Source of the DNA: CAYRVX01 sp964642165
Lineage (GTDB): Bacteria > Planctomycetota > Phycisphaerae > SM23-33
Assembly (NCBI GenBank): GCA_964642165.1
Contig: CAZXOC010000015.1
Location: forward strand, 1 to 45,443
Direction of reading: 5' to 3'
DNA length: 45,443 nt
The notes beneath the pieces are model-generated. The model saw only the letters and a program-made list of their open reading frames with translations. It was not told the origin of the DNA and did not search any database. Made by a program: the position numbers and the translations under genes. Of this stretch, positions 16,394 to 24,989 are shown one piece after another (position 1 is the first letter of the stretch; each line of letters starts with the position of its first letter).

Positions 16394-16924
16394 CTACCGG
16401 CCGCTCCGCAGCCAGTACAGCGCCAGGGCGGCGATGGTCTTGCCGTCGTGGAGGCGCCCGTCGGCGACCATCGCCCGCACCTCCGCCTCCGGCAGGGGCT
16501 CCGGGTCGATCTGCTCGTAGCGCTCGAGGTGCTGCGGGCCCGGCGTCAGTTCCGTGGCCAGGAAGGCGTGCATGACCTCGTCGCACGTGCCCGGGCCGGT
16601 GAAGAACTGCCCGAGCTTCTCGAGCCGTCCGGCCGTGTAGCCCGTCTCCTCGGCCAGCTCGCGGGCGGCGCAGGCCTCCGGGGGCTCGTCGGGCTCCAGC
16701 ATGCCCGCCGGCAGCTCGTAGAGCGTCTCGTCCACGGCGAAGCGGTAGTTCCGGATCAGCACGACGGAGCCGTCGTCGAGGACGGGCAGGATGACGGCGG
16801 CCCCGGCGTAGTGGATGAAGTCGCGCGGCACGACGTGCCCGTCGGGCATCCGCAGGCCGACGCGGTGGACCCGGGCGACGCGGCCCTCGAAGACGAGCTC
16901 GTCGTATTCGAATCGCTCGCTCAT
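16394..16924 (-). CDS. NUDIX hydrolase (ADP-ribose pyrophosphatase-like)
   Basis: A 176-residue protein with a complete Nudix box at 74-96: Gly74, Glu80, the REL at 88-90 and the EE-x-G at 92-95. The preceding strand region (ILPVLDDGSVVLIRNYR) and the ETLYELPAG segment are typical of the ADP-ribose pyrophosphatase (NudF) group. These hydrolyse ADP-ribose and related nucleotide sugars. It reads toward the rhomboid gene and away from dxr. The 138 bases before dxr serve as a divergent control region. Confidence 0.9.
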   Translation of the reverse strand: MSERFEYDELVFEGRVARVHRVGLRMPDGHVVPRDFIHYAGAAVILPVLDDGSVVLIRNYRFAVDETLYELPAGMLEPDEPPEACAARELAEETGYTAGRLEKLGQFFTGPGTCDEVMHAFLATELTPGPQHLERYEQIDPEPLPEAEVRAMVADGRLHDGKTIAALALYWLRSGR

Positions 16925-17029
16925 GCGGGCGATTATAGGGAGACGACGAGGAAGACGAAACCGCCGGCCCGCCGGCGCGACCACCAGGTGCAGTGCCCTT
17001 GCGCGCCTCGCCGGCCGCGATGCGCTTGG

Positions 17030-17057
17030 TTGCATCGCCCCGACCTGCCGATAAGAT
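17030..17057 (+). promoter_or_regulatory. Candidate promoter for dxr-rseP
   Basis: TTGCAT (17030-17035) and TAAGAT (17052-17057) are spaced by 16 bases, each matching four of six consensus positions. A transcript would begin near 17064. That lies at or past the GTG at 17063 and favours the TTG at 17099 as the true dxr start. Confidence 0.4.
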
Positions 17058-17098
17058 GAACCGTGGGGCAACGACAAACAGGAAGGACCGCCCGGAAC

Positions 17099-18289
17099 TT
17101 GGACCGAAAGCGAGTGGCCATCCTCGGCTCGACGGGGAGCATCGGCCGGCAAACGCTGGACGTGATCGCTTCCCAGCCGGAGCTGGAGGCCTGCGCGCTG
17201 GCGGCAGGCAGCAACTGGCGGCTGCTGGCGGGCCAGGCCCGGCAGTTCTCGCCGGAGCTGCTGGCCGTCGCGTCGGCCGAAGGCGCCGAGGCGCTCCGCC
17301 GCGAGCTGCCGGACGGCCCGGAGGTGCTCTCCGGCGCGGACGCCCTGACCGACCTGGTGCGCCGGACGTGCCCGGACGTCCTGCTGTCGGGCGTGGTGGG
17401 CACGGCGGGACTGACGCCCACGCTGGCGGCGATCGAGTGCGGCTCGACGCTGGCCATCGCCAACAAGGAAACGCTCGTGATGGCCGGGGCCGTCGTGATG
17501 CCCGCCGCGCGCGCCGCCGGCGTAGCCGTCCTGCCGGTCGACAGCGAGCATTCGGCGATCTACCAGTGCCTGGCCGCCGGGCGCCGCGACGAGGTCCGCC
17601 GGGTCGTCATCACCGCCTCGGGCGGGGCGCTTCGCGACTGGGACGGCCAGCGCCTCGGCAGCGCCACCGTCGCCGACGCCCTCCGGCACCCCACCTGGCA
17701 GATGGGCCGGAAGATCACCATCGACTCCGCCACGCTCATCAACAAGGCCCTGGAGGTCGTCGAGGCGCACTGGCTGTTCGACCTGCCGGCCGAGCAGATC
17801 GAGGTCGTCCTCCACGCCGAGTCGATCGTCCACTCGTTCGTGGAATTCTGCGACGGCTCGGTGATCGCGCAGATGGGGCGCCCGGACATGACCACGCCGA
17901 TCGCCTACGCGCTGTGCTGGCCGCGGCGGGCCCGGCGCGACGTCGAGCCGCTGGACCTGGCGGCCGTGGGACAGCTCACCTTCGCCCCTCCGGCCGGGCG
18001 GTTCGGGCGGGCCGTCGCCCTGGGCTACGAGGCCGTTCGCCGCGGCGGGGCCGCCGGCGCCGTGCTCAACGCCGCCAACGAAGCCGCCGTCGAGGCGTTC
18101 CTCGATGGGCGAATCGCCTTCGGGCGGATCGTCCCGCTGGTCGAGGCCGTCCTGAACCTCACGCCCCCGGTGGCCGAAGTAACCCTGGAGGCCCTGCTGG
18201 ACGCCGACCAGTGGGCCCGCCGACAAGTGGCTAGAATGATCTCAGACGCGGCGCGGGCGAGACCGGCCGCGAAACCGCAATCGACCTGA
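17099..18289 (+). CDS. dxr: 1-deoxy-D-xylulose 5-phosphate reductoisomerase
   Basis: A 396-residue enzyme of the MEP isoprenoid pathway; it makes MEP from DXP with NADPH. The NADPH motif GSTGSIG is at 10-16. Metal and substrate segments are LPVDSEHSAIYQCL, ITASGGALRDW and TWQMGRKITIDSATLINKALEVVEAHWLF. I place the start at TTG 17099, which puts GSTGSIG at the normal distance from the N-terminus and has GGAAGG upstream, though at a long spacing of 12 bases. An in-frame GTG at 17063 is the alternative. It is followed 10 bases later by rseP, a common pairing. Confidence 0.95.
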   Translation: MDRKRVAILGSTGSIGRQTLDVIASQPELEACALAAGSNWRLLAGQARQFSPELLAVASAEGAEALRRELPDGPEVLSGADALTDLVRRTCPDVLLSGVVGTAGLTPTLAAIECGSTLAIANKETLVMAGAVVMPAARAAGVAVLPVDSEHSAIYQCLAAGRRDEVRRVVITASGGALRDWDGQRLGSATVADALRHPTWQMGRKITIDSATLINKALEVVEAHWLFDLPAEQIEVVLHAESIVHSFVEFCDGSVIAQMGRPDMTTPIAYALCWPRRARRDVEPLDLAAVGQLTFAPPAGRFGRAVALGYEAVRRGGAAGAVLNAANEAAVEAFLDGRIAFGRIVPLVEAVLNLTPPVAEVTLEALLDADQWARRQVARMISDAARARPAAKPQST

Positions 18290-18299
18290 CGAGGAGTAT

Positions 18300-20489
18300 A
18301 TGAACACCGCTGCAACCCTGTTGGCTTCCGGGCTCTGGTCGGAGACGGTCCAGCCCTTCCTGGGCTGGGTCTGGTGGATCGTCGAGTTCCTCCTGGGGCT
18401 GGGCGTCGTCGTCGTTGCGCACGAGTTCGGGCACTTCATCGTGGCCAAGCTGGTGGGCATCCGCGTGGACCGCTTCGCGCTGGGCTTCGGCCCGAGGCTC
18501 TTCGGCATCCGGCGAGGAGGGACCGACTACTGCGTCAACCTGCTGCCCTTCGGCGGCTACGTGAGGATGCTCGGCCAGGACGACTTCCGCCCGATGGAGG
18601 ACATCGCACCCGAGGAGATGGACCGGCGGTCGTACCGCTTCAAGTCGGTCGGGGCGCGGTTCGCGGTGATCTCCGCCGGGGTGGTCATGAACGCCATCCT
18701 CGCCCTCGTCCTGTTCGTGACCATCGCGATGGTGGGCAGGGAATTCGTCGCCCCGGTGCTGGGCAGCGTGCGGAGGCACTACCCGGCCGCCGAGGCGCAG
18801 GTCACCTGGCACGAGGGCCCGGCGCGCGACGCCAACGCCGCCACCCAGCCGGTGGTCACCCAGGGCCTGAAGGTCGGCGACCGCGTCACCCGCATCGAGG
18901 GCGACAGCGTGCTGCTGAGCATCCTCGGCAACGAGGTCAACCGGTTCGACCGGCTGTCGCTGACGTCGGTGATGGCCGACGAGGACGACCGCTACACGGT
19001 GGCCGTCGAGCGGGAGGTGGACGGCAACACGTGGGTCGGCACGGCCGAGCTGGGCGTCAAGATGGGTCCCAGCGAGATGGGCGGCGAGCGCTTGAGCTTC
19101 GGCATCTCCCCCGCGGCCGACACGCTGGTCAGGAAGACGCTGAAATACACGTCCACCGAGGCGATCGATCCCTACGAGGAGGGAGACCGCGTCGTGGCCG
19201 TTGCCGGCAGGCCCGTCCGCCACGTGTGGCAGGTCGAGGAGATCCTGCGGGAGCTGGACGGCCCGACCGTGCCGGTCACCGTCCGGCGCAAGGGCAAGGA
19301 CGTGACGGTCACGGCGCCGAGGAGCATCCAGTCCAAGCGGACGGTCTTCTTCACCCGGGACGGCACGAGGAAGCTCGACGCCGGCAACTACCGCCTGACG
19401 GAGGACGAGGACGAGGAGAAGAACGTCGTCTGGACGTCCCTGGTCGACGGCACGAAGACCACGCGCAAGCCGGACGAGCTGATCGCCGCGCGGGCCGACG
19501 AGATCGTCGACCTGCTTGGGATGGTGCCGCGGCTTCGCGTCACGGGGCTGGTCCAGGGCGGCGCGGCCGAGGAAGCCGGCCTGATGCCGGGCGACATCAT
19601 CGTGGAGTACGGCGATACCCCCACCCCCACGATCAAGCAGCTCCGCGAGATCAGCGAGAAGGTCGGCGAGAAGGGCGCGCACATCACGGTGGAGCGCAAC
19701 GGCAAGCGCCTGGAGCCCATCCGTATCGTCCCGCGCGTGGAGAGACGAGGCGCGTTCATCGGCGTCTGCCGCCACGTGGACCTGGCCGGCACCGTGGTGG
19801 CCGGCGTGCGGCCGGGCTCCCCGGCGGAAAAGGCCGGCATCCAGCCCGGGTACGTCATCGACGAGGTCAACGGCCGCACGGTGGCGAACTGGCTGGACGT
19901 CTTCGACGCCCTGACGGCCCTCCAGGGACAGGAGGTGTCGCTGACGTACCGCCGGTCGGCACGGCCGGACGCCGCAGCCCACACCGCCGCCATCGACAAC
20001 GCGCCGTTCGACCCCGACGACTACGAGTTCACGATGTTCCCCGGGCCGCACGTCGGCCTGCTGGAGCCGCTGCAGCAGGTGTTCCAGACGAGCGATTTCG
20101 GCTATGCCGTCGCCTGGGGCGCCCGCGAGACGGTCGGGTTCATGGCCACGACCTATGCCTCCATCCGGGCGCTGTCGAGGGGCACGGTCTCGGGGAAGGA
20201 CTTCATCGGCCCGGTGGGGATCGGTGCCATCGCCGTCGAGGCCGCCCGAAGGGGCCTCATGCACCTGGTCTACATCATGGCCTTCATGTCCGCGATCCTG
20301 GCGGTGATGAACTTCCTGCCGCTTCCGGTGCTCGACGGCGGGCACGCCGTCTTCCTGCTGATCGAGAAGCTCCGCGGCAAACCGGTGTCCATCAGGGTGA
20401 TGAACTACATGCAATTCGTCGGGCTGGCGGCGATCGGCGTGCTGCTGGTGCTCCTGACGTGGCAGGACCTCAAGCGATTCGTCTTCTAG
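18300..20489 (+). CDS. rseP: RseP-type site-2 zinc metalloprotease with PDZ domains
   Basis: A 729-residue intramembrane protease. The zinc motif HEFGH is at 41-45 in the first membrane helix, and the second ligand motif LDGGH is near 678-682 in MNFLPLPVLDGGH. The periplasmic part between them is about 500 residues and contains PDZ-type repeats, for example GAAEEAGLMPGDIIVEYGD and GSPAEKAGIQPGYVIDEVNG, with a further divergent one (DPYEEGDRVVAVAG). RseP cleaves anti-sigma factors or signal-peptide remnants. It is far longer than the usual 430-450 residues. GAGGAG just upstream is a strong ribosome site. Confidence 0.92.
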   Translation: MNTAATLLASGLWSETVQPFLGWVWWIVEFLLGLGVVVVAHEFGHFIVAKLVGIRVDRFALGFGPRLFGIRRGGTDYCVNLLPFGGYVRMLGQDDFRPMEDIAPEEMDRRSYRFKSVGARFAVISAGVVMNAILALVLFVTIAMVGREFVAPVLGSVRRHYPAAEAQVTWHEGPARDANAATQPVVTQGLKVGDRVTRIEGDSVLLSILGNEVNRFDRLSLTSVMADEDDRYTVAVEREVDGNTWVGTAELGVKMGPSEMGGERLSFGISPAADTLVRKTLKYTSTEAIDPYEEGDRVVAVAGRPVRHVWQVEEILRELDGPTVPVTVRRKGKDVTVTAPRSIQSKRTVFFTRDGTRKLDAGNYRLTEDEDEEKNVVWTSLVDGTKTTRKPDELIAARADEIVDLLGMVPRLRVTGLVQGGAAEEAGLMPGDIIVEYGDTPTPTIKQLREISEKVGEKGAHITVERNGKRLEPIRIVPRVERRGAFIGVCRHVDLAGTVVAGVRPGSPAEKAGIQPGYVIDEVNGRTVANWLDVFDALTALQGQEVSLTYRRSARPDAAAHTAAIDNAPFDPDDYEFTMFPGPHVGLLEPLQQVFQTSDFGYAVAWGARETVGFMATTYASIRALSRGTVSGKDFIGPVGIGAIAVEAARRGLMHLVYIMAFMSAILAVMNFLPLPVLDGGHAVFLLIEKLRGKPVSIRVMNYMQFVGLAAIGVLLVLLTWQDLKRFVF

Positions 20490-20581
20490 GCCACGGCGCG
20501 AGCTGGACCTGCGCGTTCAGCGACCCGACGGCGCGGGCGCGCTCTACAAGGCAGCCGCCGGTGTGCGATTGCGGATCCCCT

Positions 20582-20600
20582 TGCGGCCCCGACGGCCGCA
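20582..20600. terminator. Hairpin between convergent ends
   Basis: TGCGGCC and GGCCGCA pair perfectly around a five-base loop. It lies between the rseP stop (20489) and the stop of the small minus-strand frame at 20622. No U-run follows on either strand, so its role as a terminator is uncertain. Confidence 0.3.
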
Positions 20601-20621
20601 CCGCTCAGCCCCCGCTGCGGG

Positions 20622-20852
20622 TCACTCGAAGATGCCGGTCTCGTCGGCTGCCTCGATGTACCATCGCCGGCTGGGCAGCTCGACCGGGAGATGCGAGGCA
20701 CTCCCGACCGCTTCCCACGCGGCCCGATCCCCTGCGTGGTCCGGCGAGGACCGCCAATGGGCCGTTCGCGGGGCGTCTTCCGCGCCCGGAGCCGGCATCC
20801 CGTTGTTCGAAAACCCGCCAGACATCGCTCCGTCCTCGCTGTATCCCCCCAT
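20622..20852 (-). CDS. Small hypothetical protein
   Basis: A 76-residue frame with balanced, protein-like composition, unlike the Arg/Pro-rich chance frames around it. It is rich in Ala, Ser, Glu and Trp and ends RRWYIEAADETGIFE. Two start options exist: ATG 20852, with GGGAG a few bases upstream, and the ATG nine codons later (MSGGFSNNG), with a GGACGGAG upstream. I do not recognise a family. It sits alone between rseP and the methyltransferase gene. Confidence 0.45.
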   Translation of the reverse strand: MGGYSEDGAMSGGFSNNGMPAPGAEDAPRTAHWRSSPDHAGDRAAWEAVGSASHLPVELPSRRWYIEAADETGIFE

Positions 20853-21085
20853 CCGGCTCCCAGCGCCGGGTACGGAGGGCTTCCTGCAACATTACGATCC
20901 ACTCAGTTAAACGCACAGCGGGGGGGCTTGTTCCCGGAAAATGCCCCCCGCAGCCGTCGCTCGAGACGACCCGCGCGGTGCAGTGACCACAAACGTAGTC
21001 AGGCCAACAAGCTGAGCATTGCACGGGAAACGAGGGAAAGCGCCCTCCCCCCCCGAGCTGCTGCTGCCACCGCGGGCCGCGGGCC
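20853..21085. other. Intergenic stretch with G/C-run hairpin
   Basis: No gene is apparent. A near-perfect hairpin with arms made of a G7 run (20918-20927) and a C6 run (20943-20951) may end the methyltransferase transcript on the minus strand, though no U-run follows. The stretch around 20890-20912 and 20985-21040 is richer in A and T than its surroundings and may hold the promoter of the small hypothetical gene. Confidence 0.4.
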
Positions 21086-21754
21086 TCACCCGGCCCGGCC
21101 GAACACGTCCAGGTGCCGGTCCGTAACCATCGACACCTCCAAGCCCCTAAGCCCCGCTCGCCGAAGCTGCCGGCGGACCTCCGCCACCGTGTAGGCCGAC
21201 AGCAGCGACCGGTAGAACTCCTCCTGGAGCAACTGGGACTCCTGCGAGGCGTACGTCTGCACGATCTCCAGCGCGGCGCGCTTGTCGGGCGGGCGGGCCA
21301 GGTCGCGAAAGAGCCACACCGCCCCGGGGGCCGAGATCCGCTTGACCTCGCCCCAGAACGGCTGTGGCTCGTGGACGTGGTGCAGGATGCCGTGGGAGAA
21401 GACCACGTGGAAGGTGGCGTCGGGCAGGTGGGTGGCCTCGGCGTCGGCCAGCTCCCAGCGGATGGCGTTGTCGACGCCGGCCTCGATGGCGCCGTTGCGG
21501 GCATGGGAGAGCATGGCGGCCGAGGCGCCGACCGCGACGATCCGCCAGTGCGCCCGCCGGCGGGCCACGCGGATCGGGATATCGCCCGGCCCGCTGCCGA
21601 GATCGACCGCGTCGATTTCCGCGTCGGACAGTTCGGCCGTCCGCTCCATCAGGCGGTCCACGAAGGCCTCGTTGACGGCGGCGACGTCCACCTCGGGATA
21701 GGCCTCCGCCTCCGCGGCGTCGTTCCGGTGCTCGGGCTCGGGTTGGCGCTTCAT
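21086..21754 (-). CDS. Class I SAM-dependent methyltransferase
   Basis: A 222-residue Rossmann-fold methyltransferase. Motif I is AVDLGSGPGDIPI, followed by an acidic-strand region (IVAVGASAAMLSHA). The post-motif WELADAEATHLPDATFHVVFSHGILHHV carries the typical Asp and the HGILHHV strand of UbiE/Methyltransf_11 proteins. The substrate is unknown. The start at 21754 (MKRQPEPEHR) follows a tight coding pattern. It faces the scaffold gap, so its upstream region is incomplete. Confidence 0.85.
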   Translation of the reverse strand: MKRQPEPEHRNDAAEAEAYPEVDVAAVNEAFVDRLMERTAELSDAEIDAVDLGSGPGDIPIRVARRRAHWRIVAVGASAAMLSHARNGAIEAGVDNAIRWELADAEATHLPDATFHVVFSHGILHHVHEPQPFWGEVKRISAPGAVWLFRDLARPPDKRAALEIVQTYASQESQLLQEEFYRSLLSAYTVAEVRRQLRRAGLRGLEVSMVTDRHLDVFGRAG

Positions 21755-21860
21755 CGCTGACTGGTCCTGCGGGACATGCGGATTGTACCGGCCCCGGGCC
21801 GATTGGCAACCGCACGGCGGCGCCGATCGGGGCGCGCAGTTCCGCCAGGAGGACGTTCGG

Positions 21861-21960
21861 NNNNNNNNNNNNNNNNNNNNNNNNNNNNNNNNNNNNNNNN
21901 NNNNNNNNNNNNNNNNNNNNNNNNNNNNNNNNNNNNNNNNNNNNNNNNNNNNNNNNNNNN
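21861..21960. other. Assembly gap (100 N)
   Basis: Exactly 100 N form a placeholder for a gap of unknown length. The sequence before it ends ACGTTCGG and the sequence after it begins ACGTTCGG, so the two contigs may simply overlap. Confidence 0.99.
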
Positions 21961-22088
21961 ACGTTCGGGTCCCGATCCCCGAGGAGCAGAAGGAGGCCCC
22001 GCGCGATCGGAGTCGGCCGTTCAACCGCGACGCGATGGTCGAAGCGCTGGCCCAGCCGCTGGCCGTCCGCCGGCCCACCGGCCGGCGC

Positions 22089-22126
22089 AAAAAACTACGG
22101 CGTCCGGACTTCCCTGTCCGGACGCC
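22089..22126 (-). terminator. Intrinsic terminator of dnaA
   Basis: Perfect 11-base arms (22099-22109 and 22116-22126, GGCGTCCGGAC type) flank a six-base loop. On the minus strand they are followed by GTAG and six U. It lies 55-95 bases after the dnaA stop at 22182. Confidence 0.88.
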
Positions 22127-22181
22127 CGTCCTTGAAGAACGAATCCAGCCGACTCCGTCCAGCGGGGTGTGACCTCGACGG

Positions 22182-23603
22182 TCAGGTGATCTGCGCGCCG
22201 AGCACGTCCATGAGCTCGGCGGCGGGCATGGACCTGGGTCCAGCCGGCGTCAGCCACCTCAGCTCCCCGCGGTCGGCCAGCAGCTTCTCCATCCGCTGCA
22301 CAGCCAGCACCGCCGAGGAGTGGTTCTTTCCCATGAACCGCCCGATCTCGGGGTAGCTCATGCGCGTCTGCCGGCGGGCCAGGTACATCGCGATCATCCG
22401 GGCCACCGAGACCGTCCGCGTCCTTCGCGACGAGTGGATGTCGGCGGGCGTGATGCCGAAGAACGCCGCCACCACCGACTCGATGTCGCCCAGGGTAATG
22501 GCGCTGTCGGTCCGCGCGAGGTGCTCGGCGAGCGCGTCGGCCGCCAGGCCAAGCGTCACCCGCCCCCCGTCGAGCGCCGACAGCGCCGCCAGCTTGATCA
22601 GCGTGCCCTCCAGCTCCCGCACCGACCCGCGAATGTGCTGAGCGATGTACTCCAGCACGTCGTCCTCGACGTGCAGCTTCATCCACCGCGCCCGCCGGTG
22701 CAGGATCTCCAGCCGCGTCCGGCGGTCCGGCGCGTCGATCTTGACGACCATGCCCGCCATGAACCGGCTGACCAGCCGCTCGTTCAGCTGCCCCACCAGG
22801 CGCGGATGGGCGTCGGAGGCCATCACCACCTTCCGCCCGGCCGTCTCGATCGCGTTGAACGTGTGGAGGAACTCGTCCTGCGTGGCCTTCTTGGCCGCCA
22901 GGAAGTGCACGTCGTCGATCGCCAGCAGCTCCAGGTGGCGGTAGCGCGCGCGGAACTCGTCGATTTTCTTCTGGCGCAGGGCGGTGATGAAGCCGTTGGT
23001 GAATTGCTCGGCCGTCACGTACTGCCAGGCGAGGGGCCGGCCCGACGCCGTCTTGCGCGAGGCGGTGTTGCAGATGCCCTGGAGCAGGTGCGTCTTGCCC
23101 ACCCCGCACGGGCCGTAGACGAACAGCGGGTTGAACGGCGCCGGCGTCGAGCCGACGATCGCCAGGGCCGCCGAGTAGGCCAGCTTGTTGCTCTCGCCGA
23201 CCACGAAGTCGCGAAGCTTGTACCGCAGCGCCGGCGGGGCGGCGCGTCGGTGGGCCCGCCCTCGCCCGCTCGTGGCCCGCTCCACGATCTCGGCCTGCTT
23301 GTCGAGCTGCCGCTTCCTCAGCTTGCCGCTCAGGGCCGGGTCGATGGTCACGAGCACGGCGCGCTGCCGGCCGGTCTGGGCGTGCACGGTCTCGGCAATC
23401 ATCGCTCGGTAGTGCGCCTCAATCCAGTTGCCGACGAACGGGTTCGGCACGGCCACGTTGACGTGCCCGTCTTCCACGCTCAGTTGCACGCCGTGCTTGA
23501 ACCACGCGTTGAACTTCTGCGGGCCGATCCGATCCTGAAGCTCCGCTAGGATCTTCCGGACGACGGGGTCATCGGCGCGCAGCGATCCCGCAGTCGATGC
23601 CAT
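22182..23603 (-). CDS. dnaA: Chromosomal replication initiator DnaA
   Basis: A 473-residue initiator with all domains. Domain I is at about 12-75 (ILAELQDRIGPQKFNAWF). The AAA+ domain has Walker A GPCGVGKT (164-171) and Walker B LLAIDDVHF (Asp230-Asp231), with an arginine-rich sensor region (GSVRELEGTLIKL). The C-terminal DNA-binding domain carries MYLARRQTRMSYPEIGRFMGKNHSSAV, here given only as a region; the usual DHTTV is replaced by NHSSAV. The start at 23603 (MASTAG) is preferred over one seven codons upstream. It has its own promoter, an upstream consensus DnaA box and a strong terminator. It replaces no neighbour gene such as dnaN, which is absent here. Confidence 0.97.
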   Translation of the reverse strand: MASTAGSLRADDPVVRKILAELQDRIGPQKFNAWFKHGVQLSVEDGHVNVAVPNPFVGNWIEAHYRAMIAETVHAQTGRQRAVLVTIDPALSGKLRKRQLDKQAEIVERATSGRGRAHRRAAPPALRYKLRDFVVGESNKLAYSAALAIVGSTPAPFNPLFVYGPCGVGKTHLLQGICNTASRKTASGRPLAWQYVTAEQFTNGFITALRQKKIDEFRARYRHLELLAIDDVHFLAAKKATQDEFLHTFNAIETAGRKVVMASDAHPRLVGQLNERLVSRFMAGMVVKIDAPDRRTRLEILHRRARWMKLHVEDDVLEYIAQHIRGSVRELEGTLIKLAALSALDGGRVTLGLAADALAEHLARTDSAITLGDIESVVAAFFGITPADIHSSRRTRTVSVARMIAMYLARRQTRMSYPEIGRFMGKNHSSAVLAVQRMEKLLADRGELRWLTPAGPRSMPAAELMDVLGAQIT

Positions 23604-23721
23604 GGTCGTTCCCTCGTGCTGCACGAAGCGGTAAGACTTGGGGCCTCTTCCGTTCGGCCCGGGCGGCGCTCGTCGCCGTCTGAGTCTTCACGCCGCCAAC
23701 TGTTCCTCTCGTGCGCCGCCG

Positions 23722-23751
23722 AATGTACCGGTCGGTCCCGCCGAGCGTCAA
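23722..23751 (-). promoter_or_regulatory. Candidate dnaA promoter
   Basis: Read on the minus strand, TTGACG (23746-23751) and TACATT (23722-23727) are 18 bases apart, matching the sigma-70 consensus at five and four of six positions. This would give a leader of about 110 bases before dnaA. Confidence 0.6.
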
Positions 23752-23770
23752 TCACAAAGGCCGCGCTTTG

Positions 23771-23779
23771 TTATCCACA
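23771..23779 (+). promoter_or_regulatory. Consensus DnaA box
   Basis: TTATCCACA is a perfect match to the strong DnaA box. It lies about 20 bases upstream of the dnaA -35 element, so it may serve autoregulation. A ten-A run at 23816-23825 and a weaker box-like TTACTCACA at 23838 lie nearby. One perfect box is not enough to call an origin. Confidence 0.7.
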
Positions 23780-23837
23780 GCCGACAACGTCCGGACTGCC
23801 GGGTGCTTGACGCCGAAAAAAAAAATCCGTCCACACG

Positions 23838-24782
23838 TTACTCACATTCCGGCCCCGAATCGCCCTCCGAACCGCGCCGACGGCCCGCCGAACAGGGCGT
23901 GAGAAGGTACGCCAAACGCCGGTCGATCTCCCGGAATCCCTCCCGCTCGTAGACGTTCTTCGCGTAGACGTTCCGGTCGTCCACGGCCACGTTGACGAAC
24001 GCGCGGCCGGCCTCCCGCGCCCAACTCGCCGCGCGGCGCACCATCGCCCGGCCGACCCCCTGCCCGCGGAACTCCCGCACCACGCCCATGTAGACGATCT
24101 CCACGTCGCCGTCGGAGACGAGCGATTCGTTGACGAGGATGCAGCCGGCGGGACGGCCCTGGACCTCGGCGATCCACCACGACGTCGGGCTGAACACGCC
24201 GCTGGCCTTGTGGCCGTCGATCACGTCCTTCAGCTCGCGCAGGCCGCACAGCGCCGGGCAGTCCAGAGACTCCTCGTACGTCCGCCGGATCACCTCCGCG
24301 AGCTCCCGCTCGTCGAAGCGGTGCGCGTCGCGCCACCTGCACGGGGGCGAGTCGCTCGCCTCGGCGAGCCAGCGCGCCAGCTCCAGCCGCATGTACACCA
24401 GCTCCGCCAGGCGCCCGAAACCCGCCGAGACAAGCACGTCGACGTCCGCCTGGCGACCGGGGACGACGAGCGACTGCACGAACGCCAAGTTGTCTGCCAG
24501 TCCCTGGCCTGCCGCGGCGGCGACGACGGGGGCAAGGCAGTCGCCCTGCACGCCGGGCGCCCCCGGCGGGCTGTGGAACACCATGCCGACGCGCCCGGCG
24601 CTGGCCACCACCAGCGACACGGCGACGCACGAGACGCCCCGCCGAGCCCGCCACAGCCGGTAGCGGCCCCCGCACTGGTCGACCATGCGCTCGTAGGCCT
24701 CGGCGCGGATGGCCGTCTGGACGTCGCGCCGGGAGCCGCCGACGAGAAACCGAAGCGCCTCGTGCACCGCGCCGGGGGGCAC
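23838..24782 (-). CDS. GNAT family N-acetyltransferase
   Basis: A protein of about 314 residues. The C-terminal half is a clear GNAT domain: VEIVYMGVVREFRGQGVGRAMVRRA contains the acetyl-CoA loop (RGQGVG), and VNVAVDDRNVYAKNVYEREGF is the usual final strand and helix. The N-terminal half looks like a degenerate second GNAT-like domain, as in mycothiol-synthase-type proteins. The substrate is unknown. The start is uncertain. I use GTG 24782, which removes an atypical Cys/Pro-rich leader; ATG 24887 is the other option. It reads toward dnaA and ends within 60 bases of the A-run upstream of dnaA. Confidence 0.8.
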   Translation of the reverse strand: MPPGAVHEALRFLVGGSRRDVQTAIRAEAYERMVDQCGGRYRLWRARRGVSCVAVSLVVASAGRVGMVFHSPPGAPGVQGDCLAPVVAAAAGQGLADNLAFVQSLVVPGRQADVDVLVSAGFGRLAELVYMRLELARWLAEASDSPPCRWRDAHRFDERELAEVIRRTYEESLDCPALCGLRELKDVIDGHKASGVFSPTSWWIAEVQGRPAGCILVNESLVSDGDVEIVYMGVVREFRGQGVGRAMVRRAASWAREAGRAFVNVAVDDRNVYAKNVYEREGFREIDRRLAYLLTPCSAGRRRGSEGDSGPECE

Positions 24783-24877
24783 GGACTCGATGTCAACTCC
24801 TTGCGGCAAGGTGCGAGCTATCCTAGGCCCCGCCCGAGCCCACGCAAGCGCCGGGCAGTTTTCCCCCCCGCAGCCGG

Positions 24878-24906
24878 TTGACTTCAACGCCCGAAGGTCG
24901 TACCTT
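24878..24906 (+). promoter_or_regulatory. Candidate promoter for the secreted hypothetical gene
   Basis: TTGACT (24878-24883) and TACCTT (24901-24906) are exactly 17 bases apart. The -35 is good (five of six), the -10 weak (three of six). It would give a leader of about 77 bases. Confidence 0.45.
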
Positions 24907-24989
24907 CCGGTGCCGTCGCGCCGACGGCAGGGCCCGGTCGCCCGGATCTCGCGGGCCGAGGCGCGACGCGGCAGACCAGGAGTGATGCG

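Larger units (their letters stand above)
21783..22172 (+). other. Doubtful plus-strand frame crossing the scaffold gap
   Basis: Frames on each side of the N-run (ending GAQFRQEDV and starting RVPIPEEQKEAPRDRS) would join in phase if the eight bases shared by the gap edges were collapsed. The joined frame, about 95 residues, ends at a stop at 22172, ten bases before the dnaA stop. Against a real gene: there is no ATG start in frame, and the last third runs through the strong dnaA terminator hairpin. I recognise no family. It is recorded so the gap can be checked. Confidence 0.25.

Noticed and set aside
23604..23837. Full replication origin
   Set aside because: Only one perfect DnaA box is visible and no unwinding region or box cluster can be shown by eye; kept as a DnaA box and a question.
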